Of a DNA stretch of 64,000 nt, positions 13,501 through 25,500 are shown piece after piece. The translations under genes and the position numbers were made by a program. The first letter of the stretch is position 1; the number at the start of each line of letters is the position of its first letter. The notes beneath the pieces are model-generated. The model saw only the letters and a list, made by a program, of their open reading frames with translations. It was not told the origin of the DNA and ran no database searches. This stretch comes from Gari tellinella (Eukaryota; Mollusca; Bivalvia; Cardiida; Psammobiidae): positions 47,779,623 through 47,843,622 of the forward strand of contig OV277861.1 of the NCBI GenBank assembly GCA_922989275.2, in the 5' to 3' direction.

Positions 13501-16500
13501 TGTCAAAGGTCAACAGAGTCCATTTTTAAGGAGAGCAGCATTCCGCATGTTCTCCGACCATTTTTATACAATCAAGATTAGTATAATTATTAGATACAAA
13601 TGAAGGCGATATTATTTTTAGCACTTTAGAGCAGTAGGTAAATATAGGTACACAGAGTGTATTGCGATAGAATTATTTTAATAAGCGTAGGTTCGAATCC
13701 CGCGTCGACCTCAAACTTTTTTTAATCTAAAATGAATTATCTAATTATTATCTAATAAATACTGTGTGATTATACTAACCATTTATACACATGTTCGTCA
13801 AATTTGGGGCAGGGGTGCATGGATTTCCAGCCCTATATTAGCCATACTTTCACAAAACAAATCGATGATAAAATATGAATATCAATATAAGTTTAAGTCA
13901 CTTTCTTCAGGAGGCTTTCTGCATTACCTTAATGCAATGTAATTATATAATCTTTAATATTGTTTTGGCAAAACAATATCATAGGTTGCTGCGAGATTCG
14001 AACCCGTGCTTGATAAAATGTTATCCGATCATATACTTCTACCTACGTCTTATCCACTACGTTATGTTTCCAATAACTAATTCGTTTATTTGTACCGTTA
14101 ACCAAACATTTTCATTTAAAACTTGACACGGGGACATCTGAAATGCTGATCTCCCTTATAAATGGACTCGGCCACCCTTTGACACGTCAGACCTAGTTGT
14201 TTGACTATAGTAATGAAATTGGAAATGGTAGTTATCCTTACTTATAAAAAGTTTCCATTTATATATTTGTCTTAACGATATTTGTAAGTTTTACATTCAT
14301 GTTATATTGCTGTAACAATATACTGAATATATTGTCTTTTTGTTTAACTATTATAAGTTATACATGTATATTACTTCATTGAAACTTATATACTATGCTA
14401 ACCAATACACTGTAGTGCCTTGATGCACATCCAATGCCACTGTAAAAATCCTCAGTGAAAACTGTTTTCGTTTAACTTATATCTTATCACCAAAAGTTAT
14501 TAATTTTAGAAATCATAATTTATTTGTACTAGTGCTATAGGCTTTATTTCATGGTGCCTGTTGCCTTTTAAATGGATTTGGAGCTTTTTTAATCATATTT
14601 AAAGTCACAATTCATTAAAAACATGTGTCTGTTTAAATGTTTTACCGGTTGATTTGTCTTTACTCTAACTAAGCTACATTAAAATGGTGTATGTGTGTAA
14701 GTTATAGACTTTGAACGTTTGGTTTCATATCTAAGGTCACCGTAGTGAAGTGAAAAGATAAGGGTTTTCATTTTAAAGCTTAATTCATCCTTAATAGTAC
14801 AAGGCTACAATGCACAGTAATATGTATCTTACATGTAAATGTGTAGCTTCTATATTCCTGTCTAAGGCCATAGTGTGGAATTTCCAAAAATATGCATTTA
14901 CATTAATTGTTTTAATCAGTATACCCCAAATTTTATATTTGGCTTTGTTGGATTTTCCTAGATTGTTTTACAAACAAGAATTGGTGATTTTGGTTTAATA
15001 TTGTGATAATTTTACCCCAAAAAACAGTTTTTTGAAACCTTTATTTATCCTAACAAGGACCATTCTAAAGTAGACATGAATATGTGTCTAGCCTGGATAT
15101 TTGGAGCTTTTAGAGTGATATCCATGGTCACAGAAAGGAAATCCCAAAAATTAGCTTTTCAGTTAATATTTCAACCATTTTACCCAAAAATCATATTTCG
15201 GATTCTTTGATTTTCCTACATTATTTGTCTGTTATTTGGTACATATTGAAACATATCATTACTGATAAATAAATTCTGTGCATCTTTTCCATTAGTTTGA
15301 TTTCAATCTCAAAATCTGTCAAAAATCCCCAAAATATGAAATTTTGTTAAATAATTTTACGATTTTACCAAAAAAAAAAAAAGTTATCTTAACTGGGGCC
15401 ATTCAACTGTAGACATGAATATTTGTGCAGCCTGTAGATTTCGAGATTTTATATTGGTATCCTCGATCACAGAAGGGAAATCCCAAAAATTAGTGATTTT
15501 AGTTATTATTTAAACCATTTTACCCAAAATCATATTTTGCATCGTTTAATTTTCCTAGACTTTTTGTCTGTTATTTGGGTACATATTTAAGCAAATAATA
15601 ACATATAAATCAACTCTGTGCACCTTTTTCTTTATTTGCTTTTAGATGTCAGGGTCTGTTTGAAATCCTCAAAATTTGTGTTTTTTGTTTGATATTTTGA
15701 CAATTTCACTCTCAAAATCAGCTTTTTTGAAAATTTTATTTATCTTAACAAGTAATAATCCACAGTTTACACGAGTATTTGTATAGCCTGTAGATTTCGA
15801 GCTTTTATATCGATATTCTCCATCACAGAAGGGAAATCCCAAAAATTAGCGATTTCAGTTATTATTTCAACCATTTTACCCAAAAAACATAGTTTGCATT
15901 GTTTTATTTTCCTAGACTTTTTGTCTGTTATTTGGTACATATTTAAGCAGATAATAACGTATAAATCAACTCTGTGCACCATTTCCTTTACTTGCTTTTA
16001 GATGTCAGGGTCTGTTTGAAATCCTCAAAATTTGTGATTTTGGTTTAATATTTTGACAATTTCACCCCAAAATCATTTTTTTGAAAATTTTATTTATCTT
16101 AACAAGTACCATTCCACAGCTGACATGAATATTTGTCTAGCCTGTAGATTTCGAGATTTTATATCGATATCCTCGATCACAGAAGGGAAATCCCCAAAAT
16201 TAGCGATTTCAGTTATTATTTCAACCATTTTACCCCAAAACCATATTTCGCATCGTTTGATTTTCCTAGACTTTTTGTCTGTTATTTGGTACATATTTAG
16301 GCAAATAAAAACATATAAATCAACTCTGTGCACCATTTCCTTTATTTGCTATGAGATCACAGGGTCTGTTTGAAATCCTCAAATTTGTGGTTTTGGTTTA
16401 ATATTTTGACAATTTCACCCAAGAAATCAGTTTTTTGAAAATTTTATTTATCTTAACAAGTACCATTCCACAGCTGACGTTAATGTTTGTCTAGCCTGTT

Positions 16501-19500
16501 GATTTCAAGCTTGTATATTGATTTCTACGATCGCAGTTTGGAAATCCCAAAAATTCGTGCTTTCACCTATTATTTTAGCCATTTTACCCCAAAAATCATA
16601 TTTCGCATCGTTTGATTTTCCTAGACTTTTTTTCTGTCATTCGGTATATATTGGAGCATATGAAAACACAAAAATCAATTCTGTGCATTTTTTTTCCTTT
16701 ATTTCGATTTTTGACGCTAGATGCCCTCTACTAAAAGAGATATTACATCTCTGCTGTAATCACGCATATCGCCTGTACTGCCAGAATAAAAAAATGGAAT
16801 GATGTTTCCGCAGAAGCTAACTGTGTTTCTTTCACTAAGGAGAACATGAGTGGTTATTGCTAATTAATCATAAAAGCAGTACAGGCGAGACTCGATCAAT
16901 GATCTCAAAGTCGAACTTTATACCCGTGTGTTACAGTGGAGAATGTGTTATTCTTTCCCAATAAACGCGTTTACGCTAAAACTATTATTTGCAGTGCAAA
17001 CAGTTTGTAGCCAGATCATACGCCGGGTAAACCGGCGTCTGATCAGGCTCTAAACTGTTTACAACCAGGATAACCATGAAATATCAGAATTGTCCAAAAG
17101 TTGTTCTTTTCTACGTTGTAGCGCTTTGCGTTTGCGTACGTTTGCGTTTAAACGGGAAAGAATAACAGATTCTCCACTGTAACCTACTTGCTTTAAGCTT
17201 TCACTTGTCTTTCAAACAATAAAATAGTATCCCTTTTCGTTGTATGAGTTTCATTTCTCGGGTCGCTATCTTCTTTGTGTAAGAGGTACAGTTGAGAAAA
17301 CGTTATTCTTTCCCGTTTAAACGCAAACGTACGCAAACGCAAAACACTAAAACGTAGAAAAGAACAACTTTTGGACAATTCTGATGTTTCATGTTTATCT
17401 TGGTGGCAAACAGTTTGGAGCCTGATCAGACACCGGGTTACCCGGTGTCTGATCTGGCTCCAACTGTTTGCACTGGAAATAATAGTTTTAGCGTAAACGC
17501 GTTTATTGGGAAAGAATAACACATTCTCCACTGTACTGTATGACTATCTCTGAATCCGTGTGTGAAAGACATAGAGGAAGACATACATCATAAAAAGTAT
17601 ATTACTTCTTATTTATATCTTACTTCTTCATGATGACAGGTGCTTTTGGAAAATAGTATTACGTCAATCTTGTCTGTGGAAACAAACATAACCCTTTCAC
17701 TCTGAATGACGCTTAAAAGCGTCTTTGCAAACAGTATGGATCCTGATTAGACGCCGCGTAACGCGACGTCTGATCAGGATCCAATCTGTTTGACACTCGT
17801 TTTGAAGTTTCTTCAGTCATACTGTCTTATATTTAACTTTGAAACGATAACAGAATTGAAGCAAACGAAAATGGAACGGTGAAGGGGTACAAACCTCACG
17901 GACAATTTTGTAGTGGAAAGGTTAATGAAAATGCAGTGCACTGCAATAGCATATAGAAAATGATAGTTTATTTGAAACTGTTGATGACTCGTAAATCTTA
18001 GTGGGAAAAAAGTGTAACCTGATCAGACACCGAGCTTCTGCGTCTGATCTCGTTCTAAACTGTTTGCAATGAACACCTTTGTTTTAGCACAAACGTATTC
18101 ATTGGGAAAGAATGAAATATTACCTTCTTTACCCGAATTTGCAAACACGAGACGCCGATTTACTGTGCGCCGGAATAAGATCCAAATGCTTGTCTTTAAC
18201 AGTTACGAAATTTAATTTAAAAAACAACAAATAAACGGTGTTATTTTTAAATAGAAAAAAAACTTTGTCACTATAAAAGGATTAAAATCATTTGTTAGTT
18301 ACACAAACGGTGATAGTTCTCTTTATCAGGATCAACGTAATTCAAATACAATAAAATATAAAAAAAATCTGTCCATTATTTTAGAATTGTGGTTTATTCG
18401 AAGTACAAAATAGTTCCAACACCATCATCATCATCATCATCATATCATTATCGTTTTCTTTATTAATCGCATAAACCTGCTTAGAGTATATTCGTTATAT
18501 GGTATACTTGCGATATGATATAGCAAGCTGTTCCAGCCGAGAGTACAGTGGAAAAAAGATATTGTAGTTCCCGTTTGAGCTTCTTCCAATAAATATTAAT
18601 CTCAGTTAAGAAATAACAAATTCGTAGGTGTTCATTACCGTGCATTAGATCACAGTTAGGAGTTGAGATGTGGAGTCATTAGATCACGAGGCCTCTAGGC
18701 CGAGTGATCTAATTACCCACATCTTAACGACTAACTGTGATCTAATGCACGGTAATGGACACCTACGAATTTGTTATTTTAATTCTAACGTGACTTTTAT
18801 TATAACAATACTATCTATGTATTACGCGTATGGAGCAAATGGAACAGCGGATGGAAACGCCGCGCGTGCAGTTCATTATCGCGACGTAATATACGTTCTC
18901 AGTATGTTTTTGTCTATATGCCGTAGGTTTCGAGTCGTGTTAGAATAGAAAATAGTTTGGAGTCCTGCGTTTTATCTGTCTCAAGAGTGATTTCAATGAC
19001 AATAGTCGTTTGAGCACATACGCGTTGGATGGGGACAATTAACATCTTCTCCGGTGTTACCCATTTAAAAACGTCATTATTTTACATGTCATTGCATTTC
19101 GTTTACGTTTCGTATAACGCTTTCACAGTCAATAGTGCCATAAGGCACTAATATATAAGGCATAATTGTTAACCGCCTCGATAGCTCATTGGTAGACCGT
19201 CCGCTTTCGAGGCGGGAAGTTGTGGGTTCGATCCCCAGCCGGGTCATACCAAAGACCATTATAAGAACGGTATTAGTAGCTCCCTTGCTTGACGCTCGGC
19301 ATTATAAGGGTAGTGCTAGGAAGGTGACTGTAATGCCCAGGTCAGTTTGCATGTTAATGGATACCTTGTTTGTCGCAATAATAGCCATGTCGTTTTTATT
19401 ATATTTCAGAGTAACGGCGACTCTTAAGTGCAATATGGACCTCAGGAAATACCCGCTAGATAAACAGTTTTGTCAAGTTATAATGGAAAGTTGTAAGTAT

Positions 19501-22500
19501 TTAGCATTCATTATTAATATTTGCATTTTATGGTTTGGATCCTGATATGATAAGACGTCCGATTCCCCGGAATCTATAATCAGAACATGAACGTTTTAGT
19601 AAATCATTTCACTGTTTATTCAATTTTGCAATACAAATTCAAAATAACTTGTGAACCATAGACGATAGCCTGTTTGTAGTTTTGAAGGTCGGTGGTCACT
19701 TAGAGCAGGTTTGAAATTAAGTAGGATACGCTTCGAGGCACATTCTAATTTACTTTCAAACTGCTTTAAATACTATTTGCTAGGATATATGACATGTTTA
19801 TGTTGCATATTCATGACTTGTACCTTTGCAAACAGTTTGAATCCTGTTCAGGCGCCGTGTAACGGGGCATCTGTTCAGAATACAAACTTTTTTGTCACTC
19901 GTTTTGAAATTACGTCAGTCATACTGCCTTAACCCATTACCCCATAAAACACATTTTTACGCCTTTAAGTTTTTCCTCTACTGAAGAAAAGAGGTCCAAT
20001 TTATACTGTCACAAATTGTCTCAGGATTGGGACAGTGGTCAGCATCATGCCTACATGTATTACTGTATGGACTATATTACTACCACAGATGGATACAGTA
20101 CAGAGAACGTGGTGTTCTCTTGGAACCAGGACCCTATTCAGCTGTTGAAGGGGAGATTGATACTGCCACAGTTTGAGATGGGCCCTATACATATTCTACG
20201 TTGTGACAAACAATACGTTGGAGGTAATGGTTGGCTTCATGTGCCACACTAGTCAAACTGTTGGTTACCGACTACAATAGAGAATATGTTATTATTTCCA
20301 GTTTAAATAAAACTAAACATAACGCTATTCCAGTTAGGGAATAGAAATAGTATTAATATATAAACTGCTCTTTTCTAATATTTCGACCTCTAAGGGTCTT
20401 TTTCAAAGAAAATCACGTCCAAAGATACGTCACGTTTTTGTTACATGCATTCAGCCATAAAAGCAAATTACATGTATTCTCTTTGATTGTATGGTTGAAT
20501 GCATGTAACACAATTGTGACGTGTTTTTGGACGTCATTTTCTATGAAATAGGCCCTTAGAGATGGACATATTAGAAAAGAGCAGTTTATATATTAATAAA
20601 CGTAAACGCATTTTAATAAGTTCAAGCAAATTCATGGTTATTGATAAATAGTTTCGGTGTTTCATATCTGAGTTACAAATTAATGGGCGCCTTCCAAACT
20701 GTTTGCAATTGATATTATCCGTTTACAGGGAATTCGTTTAGTGGTAAAGAACAATGTCATTTTCACTGGATTTGGTTTACAATGGATATGAGGGTTTTAG
20801 CACAAACGTGTTTACTGGGAAATAATAATGTCCCCTCCACTGTAACTACGTATATATATATCCCTTTCCCTCATAGAAGCGCCTTTAAGCACATTTTATT
20901 TATTCCTCCACTCAAAAAAATAGTTCCAATTTATACAGTCTTGAAAATGAACCATGAGAAAAATGTTCTATATCCTAGCTGATGATGGCTAAAGCAGGCT
21001 GAAAGTAAAACAGAATGTGCCTTGAGGCACATTCTGCTTTTCTTTCAACCGGCTTTTAGTGGTCACCTTTCTTCAAAACTGGAAACAGGCTATGGGTTAA
21101 AGGGTTAAATGTATTCCATAGTAACATAAGGCATTTAAGGTCATAGATCTCACAGTGGAACAGTAATACTGTCATAATCAGACTAGCAAGGTATGTGATA
21201 GTTCCTAGAGAAAATGGGAAACCCTGTGATATGTTGGATTGGTATGTTGGAAACAATGCCATACAACTGAGTGACAAAGGGATTTTATATAATCCTGCAG
21301 AGAATAATTTATCGTGTAATGGTCAATACTTGAAGATATTTATATCAAGAGAGCTGTTTGGAGACTTCTAAATGCCCAAAACAATAGGCTGTTATAAATC
21401 AAATTTTCTGGATAATAGGGGTAATTGTAACACTAAAATCCTAATGTCACCATAAAGCATTGGATGAGCTAAGTAGATTGTAGAATAAAAGTATTTGTTC
21501 GATAAAAAATATACCATCTTAATCTTCTTGTGCATTTTGATTTATCGGCAGCTAGAGTATCGTCAGCGAAAGCATCAAATCATTTCCTTTATATTAAGAT
21601 AAGGTTGCATTAGTTACACTGTAAACTTTTTGGATACTGATCAGACGTCGTGGAATGATTAAAACTATTTACACAATAAACATATTCCAAATAGGTTTTT
21701 TTCTGAAAATGGTCCATGTAATTCTTTTTATTTATTAATGAAATCAGTTGTATCACTAATGTAGATAGGTGTAATTTCAACAAATTCTCTCAGTTCATAT
21801 TCATATGATTTTTCTTTGAGAGGTCGAACTATTGTAATAGAGCAATCTTATAATTTAATAAAAACGTTTAGTTATATTCTAAATAATAACCGTGGCAAGG
21901 GATTATCAATATCGACGATTTTACGCGTCATTAATAGACAATGTATATGTAAATAATATGCTAGTCCCGTGCATAGAGGATTCGTGCCGGAGAGTTTGCA
22001 CTGTTTGTCACTTAGCAATATATTATAACAATGAACCTGTCATAGTGAAATATTGACTAGATCTAATAGGAAGCTGGGATGGTCTATTTGCAACCAATGA
22101 GTTACATGATCCACACTGTTTGCCACTCAAATTAATATTTTCTCAAGTTTGAAAAAGATCAATATTAACTATTATTTTTCCGCAGACGATATATTTAAGG
22201 CAGACGACAATTCGGCATGATCATGTTAACATAATCAGCAAACGTGACTCAATATTAAATACAATGAAGAATATTATGTTATGGATGCTTTCGTATATGA
22301 TTGCTTGCTGAATCACATTCAAATTGAATGCAGTGCGTATTAATTAAGTATTATATGCATCCTGCTGAAAATTGCCAGTTTTAAACCGCTTCAAATCACA
22401 AATTTTTTGTAGTACATGTATTTGATTCAAAGAACTTTTTAGATAATAAAAATCAGTTTGGATCCTTCCTTACCAGACGCCGAATCACTCTTCGTCTGAT

Positions 22501-25500
22501 CTGGTTTCAAAATGTCTAAAACTACATGTCAAGTCGCAAAATTCAGGATTAGAAATAAACTGCACGACGCACATGGATAATTAAATTCCATTTCATTCAA
22601 GCGTAATCTAGGATGTTATTTTACCGAATGATTGTAATGCAGATATTCCTGATTAATAGAATTTACTGCCAAAATACACGGCAAATTGGTGATCCGGGTT
22701 AATTAATTACGTGCAAAGCACGAGATGAGCATTAAATGTTTGTTTGAAACTGTCAGAATTAAAAGGATTTGTACATGCATACGAACAAAAAATTACTCAC
22801 TATCATGCTACAGTGGAGAATCTGTTATTCTTTCCCAATAAACGCGTTTACGCTAAAACTATTATTTGCAGTGCAAACAGTTTGGAGCCAGATCAGACGC
22901 CGGGTAACCCGGCGTCTGATCAGGCTCCAAACTGTTTGCCACCAGGATAAACATGAAATATCAGAATTGTCCAAAAGTTGTTCTTTTCTACGTTTTAGTG
23001 CTTTGCGTTTGCGTACGTTTGCGTTTAAACGGGAAAGAATAACAGATTATCCACTGTAGCTATAAATATATACATGTATCAGTCCTTCAATTAATTATGA
23101 ACGGTATACAGTGCTCCCTCCCTACAATGGCCCTCTGTACAACGACTCCCTCTGTACAACGACCGTTGTCAAAGTTCCGTAAACAGAACAATTACGTCTA
23201 ACGCTTTGACTGCTGCAATAGCGTCTGCTTAAAGTGGCCATCTACTGTTTCTCAAAGTTGCATAAAAGTTGACATTTTGATTAAATAAATATAATGAAGA
23301 GTGACAAACAGCTTGAATCCAGATAAGACGCCGCGTTGTAACGTACACGGCGTCTGATCTAGATTCAAGCTGTTTGCAAATATCAACTTATCTTAATCCC
23401 CCCTATAACGACTCCCTCCGAACAACACACACAATATGTGTCTTCCATTGGTGTCGTTTTAGGGAGGGAGCTTGTATATTTAGTACAATGGTTGATTTCA
23501 AACAGTTTTAATACAAGTCAGACGTCATCAAAAGTGGGGTCTGATATTGATCAAACTGGTTGAAACTCGTTTCAATAGTCCAAATTGAAATATTTTAACT
23601 TTAAATTAATGAAATAAAAGCAGATATCAAAACGAAAGGAAGCGTTCACAAAGTAACTGTAAGCATAAAACAGCTTGAGATATAAAATCGGCAACATTTT
23701 CAACTTTTTTTTGCATTCGGTTGACGTTTCGTTTTGTTTAACCCTTTTGTTATCAATGACGTAATAAAACGCATTTGCGTAACGCGGCGTCTGATCAGTA
23801 TGAAAACTGTTTTGAAATTACGTAAGTTTGACTCCCTTAAATCTGACTTTGAAACGATATTGCAGACAACAGTTTTGAAGCAGATAAAAAGGGGATAAAA
23901 ACCTCACGATAAATTTGATCATGAATGGGTTAAACGGGAAAGAATAGTGTCTTCTCTCATCGTATATACATGTGTCAGTGTGGTATTTTCAGTGAACTAC
24001 ACCTGCATTATGCTGGAGTTTGAGATCACGAGAAGTTTTGGTTACTACATCACCCAAGTCTACATTCCAAGCATCCTCATTGTCATCTTGTCTTGGGTCT
24101 CCTTCTGGCTCGACATCGACGCAGTGCCAGCAAGAATATCCCTCGGGCTTCTAACGGTTCTCACCATGACAACACAAAGCTCGGGCGCACGAGCATCGCT
24201 GCCAAAAGTTTCATACATAAAAGGTAAATAGGCCCAATGTTATAAAACGTTTGAGTTGAGCCTGGGGTCGTTCTCAAGCACTTGATTTTAGCTTTTGCTC
24301 ACATTTGACCAATCAAATGCATGATAACGAGCTCAGACTCAACTCAAAATGATTTTTAAAACCTTGGATCACAGGTTCTTGTTTCGTATTAAAAAATATT
24401 GTTCGATTTTTCTGACCTGTCGGAGTTATTTTTAGAACAGAATAGTTCATAATGGTAAACAGATAACAGGGTAACATCGGATCTATATAGTCGTACACTT
24501 TCCAACTTGAGATAACATGATCCTCGTGCAGCACGAGACCCTTACGCTAACTTTACTGATATTTTATACTTTCCCAACAAACGCATTTATATACTAAAAC
24601 TATTATTTCCATTGCAAACAGGTTGGAGCCAGATCAGACGCCGGGTTACCCGGCGTCTGATCAGGCTCCAACCTGTTTGCTACTCAGATTAAAAATATAA
24701 TTAACATTTCTTAAAGTAAATTTCCACAGTTTAGTGCATTGCGTTTGCGTTTAAACGGGAAATAATAAGATATCCTCTATAGTAGAGGGCATTTAAAAAA
24801 AAATTGGGGGAAAAAAAAGCACAGAAATGATTTTTGTGTTTTCATATGCTCCAATATGTACCGAATGACAGAAAAAAAGTCTAGGAAAATCAAACGATGC
24901 GAAATATGATTTTTTTGGGTAAAATGATTGAATTGATAAACGAAAATGATAATTTTGGGAATTTCCATACTGTGACCCTGGGTATTAACATAAAGGCTTC
25001 AAATCTACAAATTTGAGTGGCAGTTATATCCACTGTAGTAGAGCTTCCCTGGTGTCATACATCCAAATAAAGGAAAAGATGCACAGAAATAGTTTTTGTG
25101 TGTTCATATGGTAGAGCATGTACCAAATAACCGAAGAAAAACTTGGAAAATCAAACTATGCGAAATATGTTTTTTGAGGCAAAATTGTTGAAATAATAAA
25201 TGAAAACGCCAATTTTAGGGATTTCAGTACTGTGTCGTTTGTTATCATTATAAAAGCTCCAAATTTACAGGCTAGATACTTATACATCTCTATTGTGAAA
25301 TAGTTCTATTAAGGATAGCTAAAACTTTGAAAAATGAATTTTTGGGTAAAATTGTTGAAATAATAAATGAAAACGCGAATTTTTGGGATTTCCCTACTGT
25401 GAACGTGGATATCAATATAAATATGCAGGTTAGACAAAAAATCATTTTTACTGTGTAATGGTACTAGTAAGGATAAATAAAACTGTCAACAAACTGATTT

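Larger units (their letters stand above)
11157..16731. mobile_element. 5.6-kb foldback element with TA target duplication
   Basis: Terminal inverted repeats GTAGAGGGCAT and ATGCCCTCTAC are flanked by TA on both sides (11155-11156, 16732-16733). The left arm holds about four and the right arm six diverged units near 355 bp, opposite in orientation, marked by AAATCAAACGATGCGAAATA and its complement (11271, 11633, 12138, 12518 versus 14935, 15195, 15531, 15889, 16245, 16597). Pairing reaches towards the middle: 13469-13560 is complementary to 14145-14215. There is no transposase ORF, so it is non-autonomous. Confidence 0.85.

Noticed and set aside
13975..14075. A minus-strand tRNA gene
   Set aside because: The boxes are present but no acceptor stem can be formed; it lies inside a foldback element.
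19173..19250. A tRNA gene
   Set aside because: A and B boxes are good, but the 5' bases do not pair with CCGGGTC to form an acceptor stem, and a SINE body follows.
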